A DNA stretch of 64,000 bases from Eriocheir sinensis. Lineage: Eukaryota > Arthropoda > Malacostraca > Decapoda > Varunidae. Position numbers and translations under genes: made by a program. The stretch's first letter is position 1. Each line of letters begins with the position of its first letter. The notes beneath the pieces were generated by a model. That model saw only the letters and a program-made list of their open reading frames with translations. It did no database searches and had not been told where the DNA came from. The stretch is from positions 10,605,719 to 10,669,718 of the forward strand of contig NC_066567.1 of the NCBI RefSeq assembly GCF_024679095.1. Direction: 5' to 3'. Of this stretch, positions 20,992 to 32,520 are shown in pieces.

Positions 20992-21615
20992 CATAGAAAA
21001 TCAGACCACACAGACCCCATGGTCCAGACTAGGTGGTCTGTCCTTAAACCTACGTGATTCTACAGAAGGCTCCAAAACGTTGCATTTCTACTTTAGTTAA
21101 TATTAAGTTGAAGGAAGTGACGGTCGAGCTCGTTTTTAAAGGAGTCAATCGTGTTACACTGGACCACTGGAGGTGGGAGCTTATTCCATTCTCGCACTAC
21201 AACGTTGGTGAAGATAAATTTGGTGCAGTCTGAATTTACTTGTCTACATTTGAGTTTTATGCCATTGTTCCTCGTTCGCAAATTTGCGAACGAGGAACAA
21301 AATTGTTTATGATCGATGACACTTAAGTGTCATCGATCATAAACAATTTTGTTCTGTCTACATTTGTGAAACCATTAAGTATTTTAAAACATTCGATCAG
21401 TTTTCCTCGGAGGCGACGTTTCTCAAGAGAAAACATGTTAAGGGTGGAAAGCCTTTTTTCGTAAGATTTGTTGCGCAAGGAAGGGATCATTTTTGTTGCC
21501 CGACGCTAAACACCTTTTAATTTAGCAATGTCCTTTGCATGGTGGGGAGACCAAAACTGTACCGCATATTCCAAGTGGGGTCTGATTAAACTGTTGTAGA
21601 GCGGAAATAATACAT
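20988..21615 (-). pseudogene. LINE 3' fragment (reverse-transcriptase C-terminus)
   Basis: On the minus strand decayed frames read LIRPHLEYAVQFWSPH, RRATKMIPSLRNKSYEKRL, LEKRRLRGKLIECFKILNG, then after a palindromic interruption CTKFIFTNVVVREWNKLPP and a stop at 21093. This is the C-terminal tail of Jockey/CR1-like LINE reverse transcriptases. The 3' UTR continues to about 20988 and contains GGTCTGTCC/GGACAGACC. Stops and the palindromes show it is inactive. Confidence 0.8.
21265..21354. repeat. Two overlapping perfect palindromes
   Basis: 21265-21300 is a perfect 36 bp palindrome centred on CAAATTTG. 21295-21354 is a perfect 60 bp palindrome centred on CTTAAG. They share six bases and interrupt the LINE reading frame exactly where VDRTKLFMIDDT should continue into RTRNNG. 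Confidence 0.97.
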
Positions 21616-21829
21616 CTTTATTCTTGAATAAAAAGTTTCTTTAAATGAAGCCCAACATTCTGTTCGCTTTATTTGCTGCATCGATACATTGATGTGAGAA
21701 TTAGAGGTTTGACGCGATTTTGACCTTAACGCATTGAACGCTTGTGAGTTTAACGCCGCGCATTTCGTAATCGAACATCTTATTTCTTGTTCCAACTTGA
21801 AGGACCTGGCACTTGTCTACGTCTACGTC

Positions 21830-21973
<144 letters not shown>

Positions 21974-22079
21974 GAAAAACCTTGAACCGAGTATCGTAAC
22001 TTCAGTGGGCACGATAGTTTTGTTCCGAGTACGATAATGGGGAAGAAGGAAAATGACCTCTCGTGTGGTCACTGTTCTC

Positions 22080-23138
22080 TAATTTCTTTTTATGGGGGCA
22101 GTGTGGAGCGGACTTTTCTTTGTTTTTCTTTTCATTTTACCCTTGAGCTATTTCCTCTGCTGCAAAATATTAAGAAAAGGGAAAGAAAACGTTAACTCTA
22201 CTCCCTGACGTGACCTGACCTGACCCTTTCTTTTGGCCACTCTTTAATTTCTTCTATGGGGGCAGTGCTGAACGGGATTTTTTTTTGTGAGCTGTTTCTT
22301 CTGCTATAAAAAGTTGAGTTTACCTTGTCTGACCTGACCTGACCTGTGATGAAGGGTTTTTTCTTCACTTTTTGTTTTCGCCATTGATATGTTTCTTCCG
22401 CTATATATTAAAAAAAAACTGAGTCTACCTTCCCTCCCTCCCTCCCTGACCTGACCTGACCTAACCTGTGATAAACGTTTTTTTTCTTCACTTTTTGTTT
22501 TTGCCCTTGAGCTGTTTCTTTCGCTATAAAAAAAAAAAAAGAGTCTACTTTCCCTCCCTCCCTCCCTAACCTGACCTGACCTGACCTGTGATAAACGTTT
22601 TTTTTCTTCACTTTTTGTTTTTGCCCTTGAGCTGTTTCTTCCGCTATAAAAAATAAATAAAGAAATGAGTCTACCTTCCCTCCCTCCCTCCCTGACCTGA
22701 CCTGACCTAACCTGTGATAAACGTTTTTTTTTTCTTCACTTTTTGTTTTTGCCCTTGAGCTGTTTCTTCCGCTATAAAAAAAAAAATGAGTCTACCTTCC
22801 CTCCCTCCCTCCCTGACCTGACCTGACCTGTGATAAACGTTTTTTTTCTTCACTTTTTGTTTTTGCCCTTGAGCTGTTTCTTCCGCTATAAAAAAAAAAA
22901 AAAAAGAGCCTACCTTCCCTCCCTCCCTCCCTGACCTGACCTGACCTGTGATAAACGTTTTTTTCTTCACTTTTTGTTTTTGCCCTTGAGCTGTTTCTTC
23001 CGCTATAAAAAAAAAAAATGAGTCTACCTTCCCTCCCTCCCTCCCTGACCTGACCTGACCTGACCTGACCTGACCTGACCTGTGATAAACGTTTTTTTTC
23101 TTCACTGTTTCTTCCCTCCCTCCCTGACCTGACCTGAC
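22080..23138 (+). repeat. About 150 bp array: Kir donor motif plus SINE-like tail
   Basis: About seven copies. On the Kir strand each unit carries GGTCAGGTCAGGTCAGG, GGAGGGAGGGAGG, an A/T-run, and the complement of CCCTTGAGCTGTTTCTTCCG. The CAGGTCAG block is identical to the exon 3 donor (TACAG|GTCAGGTCAGG), so the array begins at the splice site itself. The CCCTTGAGCTGTTTCC segment recurs at 34180-34490 and 56225-56320 and is probably a SINE or LINE tail. Confidence 0.88.
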
Positions 23139-23297
23139 CTGTAGCCGTAGCCGATGGTGTGCTGAGTTTCAATGGAGAAGAGGAAGCTGCCGGTGAAGGT
23201 TGCCACGTTGTTGATGCAGGGCGTGTGTGTGGCGCCCTCCTGGTCATCTCCATGCACCTTGATGATCATGTACCAGATGAACGCGAAGCTCAGCCAA
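23139..23297 (-). CDS. Irk: Kir channel, exon 3 (M1 end, turret, pore helix, filter)
   Basis: Acceptor TCTCCGCAG, donor ACAG|GTCAGG; residues 115-166 plus split codons on both sides. WLSFAFIWYMIIKVHGD completes M1. ATHTPCINNVATFTGSFLFS holds C141 of the extracellular disulphide. SIETQHTIGYGYR is the pore helix and K+ selectivity filter (T161-I-G-Y-G165), with E157 and R167 as the conserved intrasubunit salt bridge. The donor is embedded in a GTCAG pentamer run. Confidence 0.97.
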
Positions 23298-23429
23298 CTG
23301 CGGAGACGAAAGAGACGCATTAATATGGATAAGGAAGGAATGACGGAGGCAAAAAGAGCAATGACACCAGGAGGAGGGGGATTTTTAATTTATTCGGTAG
23401 CTTCTCTTGTGGGACCCCTTGGACGCAGA

Positions 23430-24022
23430 GGGAATGAAGGAATGGATATATTGGTTAACTCTTGCAGAAGGGATTTGGACAGCATAAGGATGAGCAAGAA
23501 TAGTAATAAAAACAATAAACAACACCTGATTATGAAGCCGAGGATGAAGGCAGCAGCGGGAATGAAGGAATGGATATATTGGTTAACTCTTGCAGAAGGG
23601 ATTTGGACAGCATAAGGATGAGTAAGAACAGGAATACAAACAACAAACACCTGATTATGAAGCCGAGGATGCAGGCACCAGAGGGAATGAAGATGCTGGT
23701 TAACTCTTGCAGAAGGGATTTGGACAGCATAAGGATGAGCAAGAATAGTAATAAAAACAATAAACAACACCTGATTATGAAGCCGAGGATGCAGGCACCA
23801 GAGGGAATGAAGGAATGAAGATGCTGGTTAACTCTTGCAGAAGGGATTTGGACAGCACAGGGATGAGCACGACTAGTTTGATGGATAAGGAAGGTGAAGT
23901 ATGTATAAGAAGAAAAAACTGATGATGAAGCAGAGGAAGACCAGCGAAAGAAATGAAGGAATGTAGATGCTGGTCAACTCTTGCAGAAGGGATTTGGACA
24001 GCATAGAGATGAGCAAGAATAG
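23430..24022 (-). repeat. Tandem copies of the Kir exon 2 donor edge, part 1
   Basis: About four units of roughly 115-125 bp. On the Kir strand each has CTTCTGCAAGAGTTAACC then CTCGGCTTCATAATCAG|GTGTT, i.e. the last ~17-25 bases of exon 2, an intact donor (edges near 23525, 23650, 23770), and about 95 bases of the following intron. A further copy near 23920 has lost GT. Confidence 0.9.
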
Positions 24023-24025
24023 TAA

Positions 24026-24560
<535 letters not shown>

Positions 24561-24579
24561 AATGTAAAAAAAGAACCTC

Positions 24580-24834
24580 CCCCACCTGATTATGAAGCCG
24601 AGGAAGAAGACCAGCGGGGGGAATGAAGATGCTGGTTAACTCTTGCAGAAGGGATTTGGACAGCACAGGGACGAGCAAGAGTAGTAATAAAAACAACAAA
24701 AAACATCTGATTATGAAGCCGAGTACGAAGACCAACGTAAAAATGAAGGAATGAAGACACTGGTTAACTCTTGCAGAAGAGATTTGGACAGCACAGTGAG
24801 GAGCAAGAGTAGGAAGAAAAACAACAAACAACAC
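24580..24834 (-). repeat. Tandem copies of the Kir exon 2 donor edge, part 2
   Basis: Two further units lie between the GA tract and the genuine donor. One (near 24590) keeps CAG|GTGG; the other (near 24710) has ATCAGATGTTT, with the donor GT lost. They join the true exon 2 end at 24835. Confidence 0.9.
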
Positions 24835-25009
24835 CTGATTATGAAGCCGAGGAAGAAGACCAGGAGCGTCCACCGCCACTGCACATCCACCAGCGTTGTG
24901 TAGAGGTCCTGGAGGTATCGTGACCGGCGCTGACGAAGGTTGGAGTACGTCAGGTTGCAGTCACCGTTGCGTCGGATGATGTAGTGACGTGACCCGGGGT
25001 TGAGCAGTC
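24835..25009 (-). CDS. Irk: Kir channel, exon 2 (N-terminal cytoplasmic segment, slide helix, M1 start)
   Basis: Acceptor CCCCCCAG|GACTG, donor ATCAG|GTGTTG; residues 56-113 plus two bases. SRHYIIRRNGDCNLTYSNL is the conserved Kir N-terminal segment (R-x-V-x-K-x-G-x-C-N-V). SRYLQDLYTTLVDVQWRW is the interfacial slide helix, and TLLVFFLGFII starts M1. The split last codon becomes Ser when joined to exon 3. The exon enters in phase 1 and so accepts either first exon. Confidence 0.95.
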
Positions 25010-25084
25010 CTGGGGGGAAGGGGGAGAGGAGGGGAAGATTATTACTATCGTGGGAGGGATATGGGATTATTACTACAATTGTCA

Positions 25085-25335
25085 CCCTAGTAAACTGCCT
25101 GCCTAAGAGATCCTGGTGGTAGTTTGACGAGGCTTCTGTACGATGAACGTGAAGAGAGCACTCACGAGACCCCGGTTGCTCTCACTGGGTAGTTGTATGA
25201 CCCTGGTGGTAGTCTGTCAAAGCTTCTATAGTACCATGAAAGTGGAAATAACATGAGAACCCGATTAACTTCTTTGTGGACTCTGGAAATAGTTGATGTG
25301 AGTGAAAGGAGGAAGCGTCGGAGAATATAGGAACT
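25085..25335 (+). mobile_element. 108 bp-repeat MITE, degraded copy
   Basis: One to two diverged units (CTGGTGGTAGTTTGACGAGG; TTGTATGACCCTGGTGGTAG) and the right block (AACTTCTTTGTGGACTCTGG). Lies just upstream of Kir exon 2. Confidence 0.6.
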
Positions 25336-25369
25336 TTAGCGTCATTCGTAAAGAAGATTGGCGAAGGAG

Positions 25370-27515
25370 GGAGGGAAGGATGATTAGAAAGGAAGGGAGG
25401 GAAGGATGATTAGAAAGGAAGGGAGGGAAGGATGATTAGAAAGGAAGGAAGGGAAGGATGATTAGAAAGGAAGGAAGGGAAGGATGATTAGAAAGGAAGG
25501 AAGGGAAGGATGATTAGAAAGGAAGGAAGGAAGGATGATTAGAAAGGAAGGAAGGAAGGATGATTAGAAAGGAAGGGAGGATGATTAGAAAGGAAGGAAG
25601 GGAAGGATGATTAGAAAGGAAGGAAGGATGATTAGAAAGGAAGGAAGGAAGGATGATTAGAAAGGAAGGAAGGAAGGATGATTAGAAAGGAAGGAAGGAA
25701 GGATGATTAGAAAGGAAGGAAGGAAGGATGATTAAAAAGGAAGGAAGGAAGAATGATTAGAAAGGAAGGAAGGACGCATGATTAGAAAGGAAGGAAGGAA
25801 GGATGATTAGAAAGGAAGGAAGGAAGGATGATTAGAAAGGAAGGGAGGATGATTAGAAAGGAAGGAAGGGAAGGATGATTAGAAAGGAAGGAAGGATGAT
25901 TAGAAAGGAAGGAAGGGAAGGATGATTAGAAAGGAAGGAAGGAAGGATGATTAGAAAGGAAGGAAGGAAGGATGATTAGAAAGGAAGGAAGGGAAGGATG
26001 ATTAGAAAGGAAGGAAGGAAGAATGATTAGAAAGGAAGGAAGGGAAGGATGATTAGAAAGGAAGGAAGGAAGGATGATTAGAAAGGAAGGAAGGAAGAAT
26101 GATTAGAAAGGAAGGAAGGAAGAATGATAAGAAAGGAAGGAAGGACGGATTATTAGAAAGGAAGGAAGGGAAGGATGATTAGAAAGGAAGGACGGGAAGG
26201 ATGATTAGAAAGGAAGGAAGGGACGGATGATTAGAAAGGAAGGAAGGATGATTAGAAAGGAAGGAAGGGAAGGATGATTAGAAAGGAAGGAAGGGAAGGA
26301 TGATTAGAAAGGAAGGGAAGGATGATTAGAAAGGAAGGAAGGGAAGGATGATTAGAAAGGAAGGAAGGATGATTAGAAAGGAAGGAAGGGAAGGATGATT
26401 AGAAAGGAAGGAAGGGAAGGATGATTAGAAAGGAAGGAAGGGAAGGATGATTAGAAAGGAAGGGAGGGAAGGATGATTAGAAAGGAAGGAAGGGAAGGAT
26501 GATTAGAAAGGAAGGAAGGAAGGATGATTAGAAAGGAAGGAAGGGAAGGATGATTAGAAAGGAAGGAAGGATGATTAGAGGAAGGATGATTAGAAGGAAG
26601 GGAAGGATGATTAGAAAGGAAGGAAGGAAGGATGATTAGAAAGGAAGGGAGGGAAGGATGATTAGAAAGGAAGGAAGGGAAGGATGATTAGAAAGGAAGG
26701 GAGGGAAGGATGATTAGAAAGGAAGGAAGGAAGGATGATTAGAAAGGAAGGGAAGGATAATTAGAAAGGAAGGGAAGGATGATTAGAAAGGAAGGAAGGG
26801 AAGGATGATTAGAAAGGAAGGAAGGGAAGGATGATTAGAAAGGAAGGAAGGAAGGATGATTAGAAAGGAAGGAAGGGAAGGATGATTAGAAAGGAAGGGA
26901 AGAATGATTAGAAAGGAAGGAAGGGAAGGATGATTAGAAAGGAAGGAAGGAAGGATGATTAGAAAGGAAGGAAGGAAGAATGATTAGAAAGGAAGGAAGG
27001 AAGAATGATTAGAAAGGAAGGAAGGAAGGATGATTAGAAAGGAAGGAAGGGAAGGATGATTAGAAAGGAAGGAAGGAAGGATGATTAAAAAGGAAGGAAG
27101 GAAGAATGATTAGAAAGGAAGGAAGGAAGGATGATTAAAAAGGAAGGAAGGGAAGGATGATTAAAAAGGAAGGAAGGGAAGGATGATTAGAAAGGAAGGG
27201 AAGGATGATTAGAAAGGAAGGAAGGGAAGGATGATTAGAAAGGAAGGAAGGGAAGGATGATTAGAAAGGAAGGGAAGGATGATTAGAAAGGAAGGAAGGG
27301 AAGGATGATTAGAAAGGAAGGAAGGGAAGGATGATTAGAAAGGAAGGAAGGAAGGATGATTAGAAAGGAAGGAAGGGAAGGATGATTAGAAAGGAAGGAA
27401 GGGAAGGATGATTAGAAAGGAAGGAAGGGAAGGATGATTAGAAAGGAAGGAAGGGAAGGATGATTAGAAAGGAAGGAAGGGAAGGATGATTAGAAAGGAA
27501 GAAAGGGAATGAGGA
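25370..27515 (+). repeat. 25-29 bp purine-rich satellite, about 80 copies
   Basis: Unit GGATGATTAGAAAGGAAGGA with variable numbers of GGAA. Nearly all purine on the plus strand apart from the GATGATT core. Length variation comes from one to three GGAA steps. Confidence 0.97.
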
Positions 27516-27627
27516 TGAATAATTGAGAGATGGATAAATGGGGAAATGAATGGAAGGAGGAATAACAGAGAGAGAATGAGAAGAGAGAGAGAGAATAAAG
27601 AAAAAAAAAGAAGGATGGAAGGAACCT

Positions 27628-27800
27628 CGGCGCATTTAACAAGGCTCTCATAGGATTTACAGGCATTCCATGAACACCTGTATGACCCTGGAGGTAGTTT
27701 GACTCTTCCTCTGCACCGTGAACCTAAATAAACACTCATGGAGAAGTGTTTGACCTCTTTTTATGGCTTTTATAAATGATTGACGTAGGAGAAGAAGCGC
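27628..27800 (+). mobile_element. 108 bp-repeat MITE, single-unit copy
   Basis: One unit (TTAACAAGGCTCTCATAGG; GACCCTGGAGGTAGTTTGAC) and a diverged right block to about 27795. Directly adjacent to the next TIR element. Confidence 0.65.
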
Positions 27801-27805
27801 CGGGT

Positions 27806-27901
27806 ACAAAAAGCCCGCTAGACCCTGCTGCCACGTCTCCTACCGACCTCGCACATCATGCCTCTCTCTCGATGTGTGTGTGTGTGTGTGTCTCTCTCTC
27901 G

Positions 27902-27962
<61 letters not shown>

Positions 27963-28095
27963 TCTCTCTCTCTCTCTTAAGGACAGACCACCAAGTCTGG
28001 ACCATGGGGTCTGTGTGGTCTGATTTTCTATGTAAATCTATGTAAATCTCTCTCTCTCTCACTGTATGTGTGTGTGGGGTAGTGCACGACAATGC

Positions 28096-28127
<32 letters not shown>

Positions 28128-28679
28128 CCTCTTTAAAAAAAACGCACCAAAACTCTTTACCCCTTGAGTGGTGTGGAAATAAGGTCAAAGTGTAATATTT
28201 TTATGTTCAATCTAAGCGACCACTCCTTCCCCACTCCCTGGCCATCCCCAGCGGAACCTCACCATTCACCTGGATGACTTGCATCAGAATTTGCTTGACG
28301 GTCCTGGCATTCCATATATAGGTACAGTCTCCATATTTTATCATAATTATGCCATATGGCTAACATTGTATGGCAGATGGCAGACACACACCAAAAAGTG
28401 GCAGAAATGCGATAATTAAAGCAGGCAGAGCAACTTGCAACTGCGGTGTGTTGGGTTGCCTTGAGCTGACAACGCCGCGGTGGCAACGCTGCCAAGTGTT
28501 GTACACATTTCTTTGTATTCACTCACAGATAGAGAATCAATCATTAAAAACATATTTGTTTTTATACTAGAGTGAGAGAGAAAGAGAGAGGCACGGGGAG
28601 AGAAAGAGAGAAGGGTGTGAGAGGCACGGTACGCGAGGTCAGTTGGAGACATAGCACCAGTGTCTAGCGGGCTGTTTAC
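27806..28679. mobile_element. TIR element invaded by microsatellite and LINE tail
   Basis: Left AGCCCGCTAGACCCTGCTGC pairs with right terminus CAGTGTCTAGCGGGCT over about 45 bp, with GACCTCGC/GCGAGGTC at the inner side. Inside are GT/CT tracts (27864-27977), a 3' LINE fragment (27978-28053) and unique sequence. No transposase. Confidence 0.65.
27978..28053 (+). pseudogene. Severely 5'-truncated LINE 3' end
   Basis: About 75 bp identical in layout to the 3' UTR of the LINE at 20988-21060 (GGACCATGGGGTCTGTGTGG), here on the plus strand, ending TATGTAAATC then (TC)n. Confidence 0.75.
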
Positions 28680-28940
28680 GTCAGAGCCGCCACTTAAGAT
28701 TTGCCGGACTTATAGTATGATGGGTCTACACCGCACTGAACCGCATCCAACTTTCCTATGCAAGAGGTGACCCTAAAGTGAGTGAGCTGACTGAGAAATA
28801 ATGTTATGCTTCCTTCAGACCTTAAGTGGTTTTGAATTTCGCCGCCAGAGTGTTAATGAGTGTGTGATCTGCTGGCTGTACATTATGTTAGGTTAGTATA
28901 TATAGTGTTGTTGTGTAGGTTGTTGAATCGCACCATTTTT
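28055..28940. other. Mostly unique intronic sequence
   Basis: Includes an (AAT)n tract (28097-28126) and otherwise single-copy-looking DNA. Short frames exist but none with family identity or splice support. Nothing further supported. Confidence 0.4.
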
Positions 28941-28954
28941 GCTCTGTTTTGGTC

Positions 28955-29280
28955 CCCCCCCCCCCTCCTCCTCCTCCTCCTCCTCCCTTTTTCCTTTTCT
29001 TTTTTCTTTGTTTCTTTCGTTTTCCTTGTTTGTTTTAATTCGTCTTTATCTTCGTCTTTTGTCTTTTCTTCTTCTTCTTCTTCGTGTTTCTTCTTCCTTT
29101 TCCTTGTTTGTCTTAATAATATTCGTCTTTATCTTTCTCTCTTTTCTTCTTGTTTCTTTTGTTTTTGTTTTCTCCTTGTTCTTCTTCTTTTTCTTCTGCA
29201 TCTTCATCTTCTTTTTCTTATTATTCGTCTTCGTCTAATTCTATTCTACTACTTCTATTTCTATTCTTATTATTATCATT
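28955..29280 (+). repeat. Pyrimidine-rich low-complexity (CTC/CTT)n
   Basis: C10 run, (CTC)n, then CTT-rich sequence grading into the following 56 bp array. Open frames here are low-complexity. Confidence 0.9.
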
Positions 29281-29282
29281 AT

Positions 29283-30705
29283 TCATCCACAAACTCGTTA
29301 ATCTATCCATCAATTCATCGTTTTCTTTATCCAGTCAAACATTTCAACACTCGTTAATCTATCCATCAATTCATCGTTTTCTTTATCCAGTCAAACATTT
29401 CTACACTCGTTAATCTATCCATCAATTCATCGTTTTCTTTATCCAGTCAAACATTTCTACACTCGTTAATCTATCCATCAATTCATCGTTTTCTTTTTCT
29501 TTATCCAGTCAAACATTTCTACACTCGTTAATCTATCCATCAATTCATCGTTTTCTTTTTCTTTATCCAGTCAAACATTTCTACACTCGTTAATCTATCC
29601 ATCAATTCATCGTTTTCTTTATCCAGTCAAATATTTCTACACTCGTTAATCTATCCATCAATTCATCGTTTTCTTTATCCAGTCAAACATTTCAACACTC
29701 GTTAATCTATCCATCAATTCATCGTTTTCTTTATCCAGTCAAACATTTCTACACTCGTTAATCTATCCATCAATTCATCGTTTTCTTTATCCAGTCAAAC
29801 ATTTCAACACTCGTTAATCTATCCATCAATTCATCGTTTTCTTTATGCAGTCAAACATTTCAACACTCGTTAATCTATCCATCAATTCATCGTTTTCTTT
29901 ATCCAGTCAAACATTTCAACACTGGTTAATCCATCCATCAATTCATCGTTTTCTTTATCCAGTCAAACATTTCTACACTCGTTAATCTATCCATCAATTC
30001 ATCGTTTTCTTTATCCAGTCAAACATTTCTACACTCGTTAATCTATCTATCAATTCATCGTTTTCTTTATCCAGTCAAACATTTCTACACTCGTTAATCT
30101 ATCCATCAATTCATCGTTTTCTTTATCCAGTCAAACATTTCTACACTCGTTAATCTATCTATCAATTCATCGTTTTCTTTATCCAGTCAAACATTTCTAC
30201 ACTCGTTAATCGTTAATCTATCCATCAATTCATCGTTTTCTTTATCCAGTCAAACATTTCTACACTCGTTAATCTATCCATCAATTCATCGTTTTCTTTA
30301 TCCAGTCAAACATTTCTACACTCGTTAATCTATCTATCAATTCATCGTTTTCTTTATCCAGTCAAACATTTCAACACTCGTTAATCTATCCATCAATTCA
30401 TCGTTTTCTTTATGCAGTCAAACATTTCAACACTCGTTAATCTATCCATCAATTCATCGTTTTCTTTATCCAGTCAAACATTTCTACACTCGTTAATCTA
30501 TCCATCAATTCATCGTTTTCTTTATCCAGTCAAACATTTCTACACTCGTTAATCTATCCATCAATTCATCGTTTTCTTTATCCAGTCAAACATTTCAACA
30601 CTCGTTAATCTATCCATCAATTCATCGTTTTCTTTATGCAGTCAAACATTTCAACACTCGTTAATCTATCCATCAATTCATCGTTTTCTTTATCCAGACA
30701 AACAA
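29283..30705 (+). repeat. 56 bp satellite, about 25 copies
   Basis: Unit CACTCGTTAATCTATCCATC + AATTCATCGTTTTCTTTATC + CAGTCAAACATTTCTA. Variants (TTCAACA/TTCTACA, CCAGTC/GCAGTC, TTTTTCTTTA) are interspersed. Confidence 0.97.
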
Positions 30706-30994
30706 TTAACTCGACTATCCACTTATCAATCTATCTATCTCTCCTCGTACACCCACAAATGTCCTCTCTCTCTTTCTCTCTATACACATTCAGAAGGTTA
30801 ATCATACCGCCCTTTGCTTTTATACAGTCGCACAAATCATCTTTTATCTGCCGTATATATCAATTCCATTACACGAATACTAATGACTCTTATTATCATG
30901 ATTATCACCTCCTTCCTCTACTGCTTGTAATACTAATGATCCCTTCCATTCCCTTTGATATTGCTATCCCAGGAATATATATACGGAAGGTTTT

Positions 30995-32080
30995 GGTTGG
31001 TATTCTTAGATGATTTTGCCTCCCACGTCAACTATTTTCTAAGGCCAAAAATGAGATCAGGAGGGATATGCTTTTTTTTTTTAAGATTCATGGTACAGAA
31101 GAAGGGTCAAACTGCCACCAGGGTCATAAAACTACCCCTGGACGCGCCCTGCACTCCTACGAAAGCCTTGTCGAATTTGTTTTTCTTTAGGTTCACGGTA
31201 CAGAAGGGTCAAACTGCCACCAGGGTCATAAAATCACCCCTGGAAAAGTCCTACACTCCTACGAAAGCCTTGTCAAATGTGTCTTTTTAGGTTCACGGTA
31301 CAGAAGAAGGGTCAAACTGCCACCAGGGTCATAAAACTACCCCTGGAAATGCCCTACACTCCTACGAAAGCCTTGTCAAATGTGTCTTTTTAGGTTCACG
31401 GTACAGAAAAAGGGTCAAACTGCCACCAGGGTCATAAAACCACCCCTGGAAATGCCCTACACTCCTACGAAAGCCTTGTCAAATGTGTCTTTTTAGGTTC
31501 ACGGTACAGAAGGAGGGTCAAACTGCCACCAGGGTCATAAAACTACCCCTGGAAATGCCCCGCACTCCTATGAAAGCCTTGTCAAATGTGTGTCTTTTTA
31601 GGTTCATGGTACAGAGGAAGGGTCAAACTGCCACCAGGGTCATAAAACTACCCCTGGAAATGCCCCGCACTCCTATGAAAGCCTTGTCAAATGTGTTTCT
31701 TTAGGTTCAAGGTACAGAAGAAGGGTCAAACTGCCACCAGGGTCATAAAACTACCCCTGGAAATGCCCTACACTCCTACGAAAGCCTTGTCAAATGTGTC
31801 TTTTTAGGTTCACGGTACAGAAAAAGGGTCAAACTGCCACCAGGGTCATAAAACCACCCCTGGAAATGCCCTACACTCCTACGAAAGCCTTGTCAAATGT
31901 GTTTCTTTAGGTTCACGGTACAGAAGAAGGGTCAAACTGCCACCAGGGTCATAAAACTACCCCTGGAAATGCCCCGCACTCCTACGAAAGCCTTGTCAAA
32001 TGTGTGTCTTTTTAGGTTCATGGTACAGAAGAAGAAGAAGGAAGACAACCACCAGGGTCATTAAACTCCCTGAAGACACA
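30995..32080 (-). mobile_element. 108 bp-repeat MITE, inverted copy with about nine units
   Basis: Here the family reads on the opposite strand: GGTTGGTATTCTTAGATGAT end, right block (GATCTCATTTTTGG complement), then nine units (AGGGTCATAAAACTACCCCT, GAAAGCCTTGTCAAATGTGT). The other end is lost into GA repeats (32116 on). Confidence 0.85.
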
Positions 32081-32099
32081 CTTCCCATTTCTTCATTAA

Positions 32100-32111
32100 A
32101 TCCTTGTCAAA

Positions 32112-32162
<51 letters not shown>

Positions 32163-32370
32163 CATAAAGAGACCCTGAGAGAGAGAGAGAGAGAGAGAGA
32201 GAGTCAAATGTGTGTCTTTTTAGGTTCATGGTACAGAAGAAGAAGAAGGAAGAGAAGAAGAAGAAAAAGAAGAAGAAAAAGAAGATTTAAATGAGATATG
32301 AAAATAAACAAACACACATTCCGTTTTCTCTTTTAACCACACTTCCCATTTTCTCTTTCATTAACCTTCC

Positions 32371-32469
<99 letters not shown>

Positions 32470-32520
32470 GAGAGAGAGAGAAAAAAAAAGAGATAGAGAG
32501 ATAGAGATAGAGAGAGAGAG
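32100..32520 (+). repeat. (GA)n tracts with MITE fragment
   Basis: GA at about 32116-32158, 32178-32202 and 32374-32520 (last with GATA variants); a short 108 bp-unit fragment lies at about 32204-32245. Confidence 0.93.

Noticed and set aside
29283..30705. 56 bp regular repeats as CRISPR or regulatory array
   Set aside because: No spacers between units; a plain satellite array.
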